DNA of 64,000 bases from Pseudomonas huaxiensis (GCF_003231275.1 NZ_QKVL01000028.1:21219-85218); one strand, 5' to 3'; counted from the first letter of the stretch, positions 8,310 through 18,618 are shown. Notes: generated by a model not told the origin, from the sequence alone. Made by a program: numbers and translations.

Positions 8310-9611
8310 TCAGCGGCGGCCGTTGCGGTAGCCGGCGAGTTGGTGACTGACCTTGCCCAGGGTGCAGATCAGGTTGCGCAGGTTGTCCTTGCCGGGAATG
8401 CGGGTGCGGGGGATCGCGCTCATCACGTCCCAATGGCGCGAGCCGCGGGTCATGCCGTCGGCCACCACCTGGCTGATGACGTGGCTCGGGGTCACGCCGA
8501 AGCCGGAGTAGCCCTGGACGAAATAGGCGTTGGGCCGGCCCGGCAAGGTGCCGATCTGCGGAAACAGGTTGGCGCTGCACTCCATCGGCCCGCCCCAGGC
8601 GAGGTCGATGCGCACGGGTTCCAGATAAGGGAACACCTTGAGCATCAGCTTGCGGTTCCACTCTTTGAGGTCGTTGGGGATGTACTCCAGCATCCGCGTG
8701 GCCGAGCCGAACAACAGGCGGTTTTCGTTGGTGACGCGGTAGTACTCGATCACCGGGCGGATGTCGCTGAAGGCGCCACGGATGGGGCTGATCTGCTGGA
8801 TCAGCGCGTCCGGCATCGGCTCGGTGACCAACTGGAAGGCGTAGGTGTTGACGATGCTCTTGTGCAGCTCGGGTTCCAGGCGGTCGAGAAAGGCGCCGCA
8901 CGACCACAGGATCTTCTTCGCTCGCACCGAACCCTTGGCGGTACGAATGTGGATGGTGTCGCCGTAGGTCACCTCGAGCACCGGGGTGTTTTCGAAGATC
9001 CGTCCGCCCTGCTCCACCAGTGCCTTGGCGGAGCCCAGCAGCATGTTCAGCGAGTGCAGATGGCCGTTGCCCATGTGCTTGAGCGCGCAGGTGTAGGCAT
9101 CCGAGCCGACGATGCCACGGACTTCGCTGCCTTCCAGATACGCGATCTCATGGTTCGGACTGAGTTGCTTGAATTCCTTTTCCCAGGTCTGCAGCAGTTT
9201 GCCCTGGCGCTTGTTGAATCCGAGGTAGCCGTAGCCGTGGCGGAAGTCGGCGTCGATGTCGTACTTGGCGATGCGCGACTGGATGATCGACGCGCCCAGG
9301 TCGCTGATCTCGAAGACGGCCTGCAGGCCATCGTCGCCAACGCTCTTGCGGATCTTCTCCAGGTCGTGGCCGATGCCGGCCATGATGTGCCCACCGTTGC
9401 GGCCCGAACCGCCGAAGCCCAGGTAACGAGCCTCCAGCAGGACGATATCGGTGACACCGCGCTCGGCCAGTTCCAGTGCAGTGTTGACGCCGGAAAAGCC
9501 ACCGCCGATGACCATGACCTCGGCCTCCAGGTCCTGCTCCAGATCGGGGAACCTGAGATCGTATTTGCGCGTGGCGGTGTAATAGGTGGTGGGGGTTTCT
9601 ACGGACAGCAT
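8310..9611 (-). CDS. FAD-dependent amine oxidoreductase (DAO/PuuB family)
   Basis: A 433-aa D-amino-acid-oxidase-fold flavoenzyme, similar in layout to gamma-glutamylputrescine oxidase. The dinucleotide-binding motif VIGGGFSG is at 34-41, followed by the acidic ribose-binding LLEA near 58-61 and the GGSGRNGGH motif near 67-75 typical of this family. The C-terminal part carries WGGPMECSANLFPQIG and GYSGFGVTPSH, matching the conserved FAD-binding end. It should oxidise an amine or modified amino acid, releasing hydrogen peroxide. An APC permease gene lies 33 bases upstream, suggesting uptake and oxidation of one substrate. No glutamine-synthetase-like ligase (PuuA) is nearby, so a complete gamma-glutamylation route is not encoded here. 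Confidence 0.87.
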   Translation of the reverse strand: MLSVETPTTYYTATRKYDLRFPDLEQDLEAEVMVIGGGFSGVNTALELAERGVTDIVLLEARYLGFGGSGRNGGHIMAGIGHDLEKIRKSVGDDGLQAVFEISDLGASIIQSRIAKYDIDADFRHGYGYLGFNKRQGKLLQTWEKEFKQLSPNHEIAYLEGSEVRGIVGSDAYTCALKHMGNGHLHSLNMLLGSAKALVEQGGRIFENTPVLEVTYGDTIHIRTAKGSVRAKKILWSCGAFLDRLEPELHKSIVNTYAFQLVTEPMPDALIQQISPIRGAFSDIRPVIEYYRVTNENRLLFGSATRMLEYIPNDLKEWNRKLMLKVFPYLEPVRIDLAWGGPMECSANLFPQIGTLPGRPNAYFVQGYSGFGVTPSHVISQVVADGMTRGSRHWDVMSAIPRTRIPGKDNLRNLICTLGKVSHQLAGYRNGRR

Positions 9612-9644
9612 GGGTTCACCTTGTACATGTCGTGATCGAACCGG

Positions 9645-11090
9645 TTAACGGGAAAGCGCGCCCGGCGCGGGGTGACGGTCCTGGAGCCGGCGGATGCCGT
9701 AGAGCACCAGCGACAGCAGGAGAATGCCCAGGCCGGTGGCGACTTCTTTCAGGCCGCCGTAGCCAGCCAGTTCCGCCGACGCAGTGCCGACCACCACCAC
9801 GACGGCAGTGAACAGGCTCAGGACCCAGGCGACCGGAATCCAGGCACGGCCCAGCCGCACCGGGCGCGGCAGGTCCGGCGCGTCGTGGCGCAGCAGGAGG
9901 AAACCGGACAAGGCGAAGAAGATCGCCACCAGGTAGCCGATATTGGCCGTCACCAGCATCGCCAGCGGCGAGGACAACAGGAAGATCATCGCCAGGTTGA
10001 GTACCACCGCCACGCTCATGCAACGCCCCGGCACCTGGTGCTTGTTGAGGGTGCCCAACTGGCGGATGGTCAGGCCTTCCAGGGCCATCCCGTAGAGGGC
10101 GCGGGAACCGTCGGCCAGGGCGGCATTGAGGCCCATGAACAGGCCGACCAGCAGGGCACCGATGAAAAAATCACTGTAGCCACTGCCCACCACCGCGTTG
10201 AAGGCATCGATGTAGAAGCCGCTCGGGTTGGCCAGTGCGGCTTCGCGGTCCACCAGCCCGCCGAGGCCGAAGGCGACGGCGGCGAACACCAGCACCGTGT
10301 AGCCGCCGGAGGTCAGCAGGGCCAGGCGCATATCGCGCTGGCTGCGGTACTCCGGGCCGAAAGCGGCGCACATCTCGGTGCCGTAGGCGCTCCAACTGAC
10401 CAGGAACAACCACACCAGGGCGGTGCGCCAGAAACTCCAGTCCAGCGCCACCGGCTCGCTGAGGGCGTGACGGAAACGTTCGACGCTCCAGCCATCGCCG
10501 AACACCGGCGACACCGCCAGCACCAGGATCGGCACCAGCAACAACGCGCCCATGTATTTCGACACCGACGCGGCCATATGCACGCCCAGGCGATTGAACT
10601 GCCAGAACAGCAACAACAGACCAGCCCCGATCAATTGCGATAGACCGACACTCAGCGGGCCGAAGCTGTAGCTCCAGGTCTGGCTGGAGAACCACTGAGC
10701 CTGGGCCAGCGCACCGGCGCTGACACTGACGATGGACAACACCGCCGACCAGCCCAGCCAGTAGCCAAACGAGGCCAGCGGACCGACCAGCGTGCAACGT
10801 CGGCGCCAGCCTTCGGTAGCGATCATGGAGATGCCGCCGGGCTTGTCCGGGAACATCGCCGAGACTTCAAGGAAGATCCAGTTCTGACACGCACCGACGG
10901 CGGCCGAGCCAACCCAGAGCGCCAGGGCGCCGACCGGACCGAGCACACCAAGGGCAAAACCGAAGGACGCGAAAATGGAACCGGACACCGCCATCGACAG
11001 GGCGAAGGCGTCGGTCCAGCGCAAGGTGGGCTGTAGATGCTGGCTATTGTTGTTATTCATGGCCGGATACGCGGTAGTGGGACGAGCCAT
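9645..11090 (-). CDS. APC-family amino acid/amine permease
   Basis: This 481-aa inner-membrane transporter has about 12 hydrophobic segments. The first (FALSMAVSGSIFASFGFAL) carries the small-residue break expected in APC helix 1, and the motif PDKPGGISMIATEGW follows helix 2. A basic tail ends the protein. I start at the ATG at 11090, which has GAGGG about nine bases upstream; an ATG 30 bases further in is also possible. It is the first gene of the permease - FAD oxidase - SnoaL - barrel operon and is divergent from a FeaR-like AraC regulator, so it probably imports the oxidase substrate, perhaps a polyamine or aromatic amine. The substrate is inferred from context only. Confidence 0.87.
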   Translation of the reverse strand: MARPTTAYPAMNNNNSQHLQPTLRWTDAFALSMAVSGSIFASFGFALGVLGPVGALALWVGSAAVGACQNWIFLEVSAMFPDKPGGISMIATEGWRRRCTLVGPLASFGYWLGWSAVLSIVSVSAGALAQAQWFSSQTWSYSFGPLSVGLSQLIGAGLLLLFWQFNRLGVHMAASVSKYMGALLLVPILVLAVSPVFGDGWSVERFRHALSEPVALDWSFWRTALVWLFLVSWSAYGTEMCAAFGPEYRSQRDMRLALLTSGGYTVLVFAAVAFGLGGLVDREAALANPSGFYIDAFNAVVGSGYSDFFIGALLVGLFMGLNAALADGSRALYGMALEGLTIRQLGTLNKHQVPGRCMSVAVVLNLAMIFLLSSPLAMLVTANIGYLVAIFFALSGFLLLRHDAPDLPRPVRLGRAWIPVAWVLSLFTAVVVVVGTASAELAGYGGLKEVATGLGILLLSLVLYGIRRLQDRHPAPGALSR

Positions 11091-11194
11091 GATTAAAGAC
11101 CCTCGCCGCCTGTGCTGAACACGGCTCACAGCGCCAGCCGCTTGCCTCGCCGTGCCATGCGTCGCGACGGCGTCGGCGAACTTGTAAAAACAAT

Positions 11195-11204
11195 TAACAT
11201 GTTA
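11195..11204. promoter_or_regulatory. Perfect palindrome in the permease/AraC divergent region
   Basis: TAACATGTTA is a 10-base perfect inverted repeat in the AT-rich part of the 191-base divergent promoter region. It lies 78 bases before the AraC-type gene and 105 bases before the permease start. It could be an operator or part of a promoter; nothing else supports this. Confidence 0.3.
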
Positions 11205-11281
11205 GTAGATTGTCACGAACTCCCGTTCCACCGCGCGCCCCCACAAGAACAACACCGGCTTCAGCCGGCCCGAGGTAAGCG

Positions 11282-12223
11282 ATGAACCTGCAGCACGCGA
11301 ATCTGTTTCAAGGGCGCGAAGGCTTCGAAGTCTGGCATGGCGACCTCGCTTCCAGTTGCGGCACCTTCCATGTCGAACCGCCGGCCGACAGCCACATCAC
11401 CAGCTTCCAGGGCGCCGTCACCGCGCTGGACCGCCAGCGCTGCCAGGTCGAAGGCGCGCGCATCACCAGCAATTGCTCCCACGTGCACCGCTCGCAGCGC
11501 GACATTCGCGGCGACGACAAAGACTTCTTCTATCTGGTGCTGCAACTGAGCGGAGAAGCGCTGAGTTGCCAGTCCGACGCCCAGACCCGTCTTGCCAGTG
11601 GCGATCTGGTGCTGCTGGATGTGGCCCGACCGAGCGACTTTCACTTTCGCGGACTAAGTGATCAGGTTTCGCTGATCCTGCCGCGCCAGGACGTGCTGCG
11701 ACGCTTTCGCGAGCAACGCTTGCGGATCAACCAGCGGATCGACGCGGCATCCGCCATAGGCGCGATGAGCGCCATGCTGGTGGGCCAGTTGCTCAACGAC
11801 ACCCGCCTCACCACCGACGAATCTCTCGCGGTACTCGATGCCCTCCTCGCCCTGCTGCGCCCGGCCTTGACGGCGGAACCGGGCGATCCGTCCGAGGCCT
11901 CGCCGCCGGCGGTGATGACCAAGGCCAAGGCCGTGATCGAGCGCTACCTGACGGATGAAAGCCTGTGCCCGGAACGCATCGCTTGCACGGCCGGCACCTC
12001 GGTGCGCAACCTGCATCGCCTGTTCGCGCGATATGAAACCAGTGTGGGTCGCTACATCCTCGAACGCCGCCTGCACCGCTGCGCCGAGGCGATCCTGCAA
12101 AGCGACGTGAAAATCACCCCTATCGCCCTGAGTTGGGGGTTCAAGGACCTGAGCCATTTTTCCAGGGCATTCAAGAGCGAGTTCGGGGTGTCGCCGCGGG
12201 AGTATCGGGAGCGGCGGGGGTAG
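11282..12223 (+). CDS. AraC-family transcriptional regulator, FeaR-like
   Basis: A 313-aa regulator with an N-terminal cupin-like AraC-binding domain (1-190) and a C-terminal double helix-turn-helix (about 210-312). The DNA-binding part shows VRNLHRLFARYETSVGRYI and the signature ALSWGFKDLSHFSRAFKSEF. GAGG lies six bases before the ATG. Its layout resembles FeaR, the activator of aromatic amine catabolism in enterobacteria. It is divergent from the permease - amine oxidase operon and is the obvious candidate to activate that operon in response to an amine or its oxidation product. The next genes (HicAB) are unrelated. Confidence 0.88.
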   Translation: MNLQHANLFQGREGFEVWHGDLASSCGTFHVEPPADSHITSFQGAVTALDRQRCQVEGARITSNCSHVHRSQRDIRGDDKDFFYLVLQLSGEALSCQSDAQTRLASGDLVLLDVARPSDFHFRGLSDQVSLILPRQDVLRRFREQRLRINQRIDAASAIGAMSAMLVGQLLNDTRLTTDESLAVLDALLALLRPALTAEPGDPSEASPPAVMTKAKAVIERYLTDESLCPERIACTAGTSVRNLHRLFARYETSVGRYILERRLHRCAEAILQSDVKITPIALSWGFKDLSHFSRAFKSEFGVSPREYRERRG

Positions 12224-12260
12224 GGTTCAGGCGTGTGAAGGGAGCGCCGGAACATCACAC

Positions 12261-12665
12261 TCAGGCACCCGACAATACCCGCAACGCGGCAGATGCCAGA
12301 AAGCCGGAACGGCTCTTCTGTTCCGGGTGCGTTTTCACGTAGTCATCGATGCGCTGCAACAAGTGCTCAGGCAACGTTGCATTGAAACGGACGGACTTTC
12401 CCAGGTAAGGCGTGATATCGAAGTCGACTACAGCCCATACACCGCCCGCATAGTCCGGGTTACTCAAGTGAGCATCAATCGGTCGGCCTTGAGGCAACGT
12501 CTCACCGTCAGCCACCAGCGCGTCGAAGTGCAGCGCCAGCGCCTCCTGCACATTGTCCAGAGCGTCCTCGACCGTTTCCCCTGCGCTGAAGCAACCAGGT
12601 ACATCGGGAACGGTTACGCCGTAGTCGGAGTCGGGGTCTTTGTGAATGACTATCGGGATCTTCAC
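12261..12665 (-). CDS. hicB: HicB antitoxin (type II toxin-antitoxin)
   Basis: A 134-aa antitoxin with the degenerate RNase-H-like HicB domain in the first 70 residues (DYGVTVPDVPGCFSAGETV, followed by a helix of regularly spaced Ala/Leu). A C-terminal ribbon-helix-helix-like segment begins RFNATLPEHLLQRIDDYV and probably binds DNA. I chose the GTG at 12665 because AGGAGG lies five bases upstream, a very strong site; the in-frame ATG at 12686 has none. It follows hicA by 39 bases on the same strand. HicB binds and blocks the HicA mRNA interferase and usually represses the operon. Confidence 0.9.
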   Translation of the reverse strand: MKIPIVIHKDPDSDYGVTVPDVPGCFSAGETVEDALDNVQEALALHFDALVADGETLPQGRPIDAHLSNPDYAGGVWAVVDFDITPYLGKSVRFNATLPEHLLQRIDDYVKTHPEQKSRSGFLASAALRVLSGA

Positions 12666-12704
12666 GGAGTCCTCCTGGGGAAACATGCTGGGGACTACTC
12701 CAGC

Positions 12705-12887
12705 TCATCTGAGGCCAGCGGCCCTGAGTATGCTGTGCAGCGTTCCGGTGGCTATCTGGATTTTAGGGTGCGGGACGGTGACCCTTCCCGGCTTCACTGG
12801 ATGCTTGAAATGGTGGTGGCTCCCACGAACGCCTATCAACAGCCACCCATCCGCCTCAAGCAGGGTAATGACTTCCCTGCTGCGCAT
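12705..12887 (-). CDS. hicA: HicA toxin, mRNA interferase
   Basis: A 60-aa HicA toxin with a double-stranded-RNA-binding-like fold. The start MRSREVITLLEADGW is the family's N-terminus and GSHHHFKHP (22-30) carries the catalytic histidine. It cleaves mRNA or tmRNA when free of HicB. I start at the ATG at 12887, with GGAGG 11 bases upstream; a GTG at 12923 would add 12 residues that overlap a palindrome likely to be an operator, so I reject it. The toxin comes first, antitoxin second, as is usual for hicAB. All expected core residues are present, so the pair looks intact. Confidence 0.9.
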   Translation of the reverse strand: MRSREVITLLEADGWLLIGVRGSHHHFKHPVKPGRVTVPHPKIQIATGTLHSILRAAGLR

Positions 12888-12909
12888 GTTATCAAGCGCC
12901 TCCGCTAAG

Positions 12910-12924
12910 TGTGTACCGTACACA
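12910..12924. promoter_or_regulatory. Palindromic site upstream of hicA (putative HicB operator)
   Basis: TGTGTAC-C-GTACACA is a perfect 15-base palindrome with one central base, placed 22 bases upstream of the hicA ATG. Autorepression by the antitoxin's DNA-binding tail is usual for hicAB loci, so this is the best operator candidate. Confidence 0.5.
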
Positions 12925-13020
12925 TCAATGCACTGGAGGCAAAGATTTTATACGCATGGCACACACGATGAAGTCAGCCGCCGCGTAACCCACCGTGCAA
13001 CGCTTCCGAAGGCAGAAACA

Positions 13021-13049
13021 AAAAAGGCCCACCGTCAGGTGAGCCTTTT
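13021..13049 (-). terminator. Rho-independent terminator of oprD-type gene
   Basis: On the minus strand the stem GGCTCACC / GGTGGGCC is followed by TTTTT, starting 16 bases after the porin stop codon. The flanks are A-rich on the other side, so it may work in both directions. Confidence 0.85.
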
Positions 13050-13065
13050 CGTTACGCAATCAGAA

Positions 13066-14349
13066 TCAGAAGATGCTGATTGGGTACTCAACGAAGATGC
13101 GCAGTTCGTTGCCGTCGTCGTTGTAGCCGTTTTCACGCACGCTATCCGAAGTACGCAGGAACGAGCTGCGAACTTTCAGGCTCAGGTCCTTGGCAGGGCC
13201 TTCCTGTACGACGTACTTGAACTGGTTGAAGATTTCACGCTCGGTGCCTTCACCGAAACCGTGGGTGTTGATGTTGTCACCGCGAACGTAGGCAACGCTG
13301 TAGGTCAGACCCGGTACGCCGAAGGCGCCGAAGTCCAGGCCGTAGCCGATCTGCCAGGAACGCTCGTCTTCAGCGTTGAAGTCGGACCAGTAGGAGTTGG
13401 CCAGGTAGATGGTCGAACCACCGTCACCCACGCCGCCTTTGTCCTGGTACCAGCCGTACTGGTAGCCGGTGCTGCCGGTGCTGCGCTGGTGAGCGACGGT
13501 CACCGAGTGCGGGCCGAAAGCGTAGGTAGCCGCCAGGCTCCAGATGGTGTTGCTGTCGCCAGTCAGCTTGGCTTTCTGGACGTACTCTTTGTCGATGTCC
13601 GACTTGTAGCCGTTGAAGTCCAGGGTCAGGGACTGATCCTTGGCAATGGCGTGGACGTAGTTGACGCCCAGGTAGTGCTTCTTCAGCACGTCTTCAACAT
13701 CGGAGGTGTACAGCGAGGCGGTCAGGTTCGGCAGGAACTTGTAGGAACCGCCGAAGACGTTGATCGACTTCAGAGCAGTGTCACGGTCTTCGCCGCTCTT
13801 GCGAGCTTCGCGGGTGAAGCGACCGGCGTTCAGCTCCAGGCCTTCGATTTCCTTGGAGTTGATCGAGGTGCCGGTGAAGCTTTCAGGCAGCAGACGCGCG
13901 TCGTCGTGTTGCAGCACTGGCAGCGAAGGCATCTGGTCGCCGTACTTCAGCACGGTGTTGGAAACGCGGAACTTGACCGCTGCACCGCCACGGGAGATGT
14001 CGTGCGGGGAGTTCTTGCTGGTTTCGCCACGCTGGAAGAAGTCGATGCCGGGAGCGTCGTTGTGGCCGCTACCGCCGTCCAGACGCACGCCGTACAGGCC
14101 GAAGGCATCAACGCCGACGCCGACGGTGCCCTGGGTGAAGCCGGAGTTGTACTTGGCGATGAAGCCTTGGCCCCACTGCATCTGATCGTTGTTGTCGTGT
14201 TTCTTGTCACGCTTGATGTAAGCGTTGCGCAGCAGCAGCGAGGCGCTGCTGTCTTCGACGAAGCCCTTGGAGGCGGCCTGGTCGTTGGCCATTGCCTGAG
14301 TGGCGGCCATAAGCCCCAGTGCGAGCAGACTGATCCTGGTTTTCAACAT
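13066..14349 (-). CDS. OprD-family outer-membrane porin
   Basis: A 427-aa porin with signal peptide MLKTRISLLALGLMAATQAMA and the OprD-family mature start KGFVEDSSASLLLRNAYI near residue 26. Further family marks are the Gly/Asp-rich strands and the aromatic C-terminus YPISIF. OprD-type channels admit small anionic or basic nutrients such as amino acids, dicarboxylates or benzoates. I start at the ATG at 14349, with AAGGA seven bases upstream; the upstream extension has no signal peptide. The long upstream region carries a promoter-like site followed by a terminator-like hairpin, so expression may be attenuated. It stands alone; the substrate cannot be read from neighbours. Confidence 0.92.
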   Translation of the reverse strand: MLKTRISLLALGLMAATQAMANDQAASKGFVEDSSASLLLRNAYIKRDKKHDNNDQMQWGQGFIAKYNSGFTQGTVGVGVDAFGLYGVRLDGGSGHNDAPGIDFFQRGETSKNSPHDISRGGAAVKFRVSNTVLKYGDQMPSLPVLQHDDARLLPESFTGTSINSKEIEGLELNAGRFTREARKSGEDRDTALKSINVFGGSYKFLPNLTASLYTSDVEDVLKKHYLGVNYVHAIAKDQSLTLDFNGYKSDIDKEYVQKAKLTGDSNTIWSLAATYAFGPHSVTVAHQRSTGSTGYQYGWYQDKGGVGDGGSTIYLANSYWSDFNAEDERSWQIGYGLDFGAFGVPGLTYSVAYVRGDNINTHGFGEGTEREIFNQFKYVVQEGPAKDLSLKVRSSFLRTSDSVRENGYNDDGNELRIFVEYPISIF

Positions 14350-14437
14350 CTTGTTTTCCTTATTACGTGATGGATACGCGCTGCAGCCAAACGCCAGAAC
14401 CACGCCCCCTGCGTGGGTTGACGCTCACGGACTGGAA

Positions 14438-14482
14438 ATAAAAAGCCCGCGTGCGATTGATCGCAGCGGGCCTTTTATTTTT
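14438..14482. terminator. Terminator-like hairpin in the oprD leader (possible attenuator)
   Basis: CCCGC-G-TGCGA / TCGCA-GCGGG (14446-14470) forms a strong GC-rich stem with a TTGA loop, flanked by A/T runs on both sides. It could terminate in either direction. It lies between a sigma-70-like promoter at 14519-14548 and the oprD start at 14349. No gene ends here, so it looks like a premature terminator or the end of a short RNA. Confidence 0.6.
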
Positions 14483-14518
14483 GAGTCTTGGCCGATGGGC
14501 CTACAGGCGTTGGGCCGA

Positions 14519-14548
14519 ATCCTAGCCGCGCCCGGAACGGCATGTCAA
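14519..14548 (-). promoter_or_regulatory. Sigma-70-like promoter upstream of oprD
   Basis: On the minus strand TTGACA (14548-14543) and TAGGAT (14524-14519) are separated by 18 bases. The start of transcription would fall near 14512. A second TTGACA lies at 14572-14567, 24 bases further upstream. No activator site was identified. Confidence 0.5.
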
Positions 14549-14755
14549 AAAATCGTGAAGGAATGATGTCAAATTTCATGTTTCTCGCCGTTTTAGCTGC
14601 GAATTCCTCCCATTGCGCAGCGGATTGTGCTGTTAAAAATCGCTGAAACTGCCCGTTTGGACAGGCTTTATCGAAGTGCTGAAAAGTTTCACCAAAGACA
14701 CATCTAGATACAAATAACCGGAATTGGCGAGACTAAAGAGTTAACGTTTGCAAAT

Positions 14756-14774
14756 GCCAAGCATTATCATTCGC
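14756..14774. promoter_or_regulatory. Fur-box-like site before the TonB receptor
   Basis: Read on the minus strand, GCGAATGATAATGCTTGGC matches the 19-base Fur consensus GATAATGATAATCATTATC at 13 positions, including the unbroken core AATGATAAT. It lies 42 bases upstream of the receptor start, as expected for iron repression. Confidence 0.6.
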
Positions 14775-14816
14775 GCGCTTCTCAACCTCTAAAAACCATC
14801 CGGATACCTCCCTTAC

Positions 14817-16925
<2,109 letters not shown>

Positions 16926-16935
16926 CAGATCAATG

Positions 16936-16974
16936 AAAAAGGGCGGCACCGTTAACCGGTGCCGCCCTTTTCTC
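16936..16974. terminator. Rho-independent terminator between TonB receptor and a small minus-strand gene
   Basis: The GGGCGGCACCG / CGGTGCCGCCC stem is preceded by AAAAA and followed by TTTTCTCTTT. It ends the receptor transcript and may also serve the convergent small gene. Confidence 0.9.
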
Positions 16975-16991
16975 TTTCAACCGTCGCCCCA

Positions 16992-17192
16992 TCAGCCGTG
17001 CCAGATACCCACCAGAGCATCGAGCTCCGCATCGGTAATCAGGCCTGCTGGGTAGCGTTCTACCAGCATGCGCCGTGGATCGGTCTTCCTGACCCGGGTT
17101 GGTCCATTGTGTTTCAACCACCGCGCCAATACCTGGAGCGCTTCGTGGTTCATCACTGTCGGGTGCGAAGCCAACTCACGTGCTGCATTCAT
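16992..17192 (-). CDS. Small conserved-looking protein of unknown function
   Basis: A 66-aa protein, MNAARELASH at its start and DAELDALVGIWHG at its end. It is hydrophilic, probably all-helical, with many Arg and Leu and no membrane segment. GGGAG lies about 10 bases before the ATG and the bidirectional terminator lies just beyond the stop, both supporting a real gene. I do not recognise the family. It is convergent with the TonB receptor gene and stands upstream of no other gene. Confidence 0.55.
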   Translation of the reverse strand: MNAARELASHPTVMNHEALQVLARWLKHNGPTRVRKTDPRRMLVERYPAGLITDAELDALVGIWHG

Positions 17193-17343
17193 TTCACACG
17201 TACTCCCCCAGAGGCGTGAGCGGCTACCTTACTCAAGCTTTATGACAGATCCGTGCGGTGTATGACCGCCCGTCTACTTCATAACACCTGAATCAAATAC
17301 AAGAGCTGTGCCATCCGGGGGCGCCGGTCGTCGTCCGACCAAT
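17193..17343. other. Intergenic stretch without recognised features
   Basis: These bases separate the 66-aa gene from the aguA terminator. I see no gene or convincing signal. Confidence 0.5.
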
Positions 17344-17375
17344 AAAAAAGCCCGTCACAGGACGGGCTTTTTTTT
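17344..17375 (-). terminator. Rho-independent terminator of aguA
   Basis: The CCCGTC / GACGGG stem with a four-base loop is flanked by A and T runs. On the minus strand it follows the aguA stop by about 10 bases. Confidence 0.88.
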
Positions 17376-17384
17376 GACGTCAGA

Positions 17385-18494
17385 TCAACGAGTTGCGGGT
17401 GCAGGCTGCTGCTGGGTCAGGCAGTGAATGTTGCCGCCGCCGAGCAGCAACTCGCGACCGGGCACCATGACGACCTTATGATCCGGGAACAGGCGCGCCA
17501 GGATCGCTCTAGCTTCGGCATCCGCCGGATCGTTGAAGCTCGGGGCGATGATGCCGCCGTTGACGATCAGGAAGTTCACATAGGAACCGGCCAGACGCGA
17601 GGCCGGGCTGCGCTCCTGGCTGCCGGCGACCGGATCGACGCCATCGCACTCTTCCTCGGTGGCGAACATCGGACCCGGAATCGGCATTTTGTGCACCACG
17701 AACGTGCGTCCCTTGGCATCGCGCTGGCTTTCCAGCACCGCCATGGCAGCGCGGCAGCGCGCGTAGTTGGGGTCATTGGAATCATCGGTCCAGGCCAGTA
17801 ACACTTCGCCCGGTCTGACGTAACAGCAGAAGTTGTCGACGTGGCCGTCGGTTTCATCGTTGTACAGGCCATCCGGCAGCCAGACGATGGTGTCCACGGC
17901 GAGGTTCTCGCGCAGGATTTCTTCGATCTGCTCGCGGTTCAGGTGCGGGTTGCGGTTGGCGTTGAGCAGGCATTCTTCGGTGGTGATCAGGGTGCCTTCG
18001 CCATCGACGTGGATCGAGCCGCCTTCGAGGACGAAGCCTTCGGTGACGTAGCGCGCGTTGCGCTCGATGCCGAGGATCTTGCCGGCCACTTGCTCGTCAC
18101 GGTTCCAGGGGGCGTACAGACCACCAAGGAAACCGCCCCAGGCGTTGAAGCCCCAATCCACGCCGCGCACATCGCCGTTGTCGTTGATGACGAAGGTCGG
18201 CCCGGTGTCGCGGACCCAGGCGTCATCGTTGCTGATTTCCACCACGCGGATGTTCGGCTCATCGGCCAGGCGCGCGAGGGCGTTCTCGTACTGGCCGGCG
18301 GAAACGCCGACGGTCACCGGCTCGAAGCGAGCGATGGCCTTGGCCACGGCAACGTGCGCGGCCTGCGCCGGCTTACCGCCCAGACGCCAGTTGTCCGGAC
18401 GCTCCGGCCAGATCATCCAGACCTGGGTTTGTGGCGCCCATTCGGCGGGCATGTGGAAGCCATCGGCACGGGGGGTAGAGGTCAAAGTCTTCAT
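17385..18494 (-). CDS. aguA: Agmatine deiminase
   Basis: A 369-aa enzyme that hydrolyses agmatine to N-carbamoylputrescine and ammonia in the arginine decarboxylase route to putrescine. The substrate-binding stretch DAWVRDTGPTF (about 92-102), the E/T/DGHVDN motif and the C-terminal GGGNIHCLTQ with catalytic Cys at 358 are all present. Length matches the Pseudomonas enzyme. The usual partner aguB (N-carbamoylputrescine amidase) and regulator aguR are not next to it. The nearest gene upstream is the kinase/aminotransferase fusion, separated by its own terminator, so aguA is probably transcribed alone. The upstream 120 bases are AT-rich and should hold the promoter. Confidence 0.95.
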   Translation of the reverse strand: MKTLTSTPRADGFHMPAEWAPQTQVWMIWPERPDNWRLGGKPAQAAHVAVAKAIARFEPVTVGVSAGQYENALARLADEPNIRVVEISNDDAWVRDTGPTFVINDNGDVRGVDWGFNAWGGFLGGLYAPWNRDEQVAGKILGIERNARYVTEGFVLEGGSIHVDGEGTLITTEECLLNANRNPHLNREQIEEILRENLAVDTIVWLPDGLYNDETDGHVDNFCCYVRPGEVLLAWTDDSNDPNYARCRAAMAVLESQRDAKGRTFVVHKMPIPGPMFATEEECDGVDPVAGSQERSPASRLAGSYVNFLIVNGGIIAPSFNDPADAEARAILARLFPDHKVVMVPGRELLLGGGNIHCLTQQQPAPATR

Positions 18495-18618
18495 GGTCGA
18501 ACCTGGGTTGTGCCCGGGGCGGGCCGGTGGTTGTACAAAAAGGGTGAGTAATCAGTGATTGCCTTTATAGCCGATAAATATCTGCATTAGAAGTGACAAA
18601 TAAAATACTCCGACCAAT

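Noticed and set aside
12887..12923. Longer HicA with a GTG start at 12923
   Set aside because: The added residues overlap the perfect palindrome and the ATG at 12887 gives the family N-terminus.
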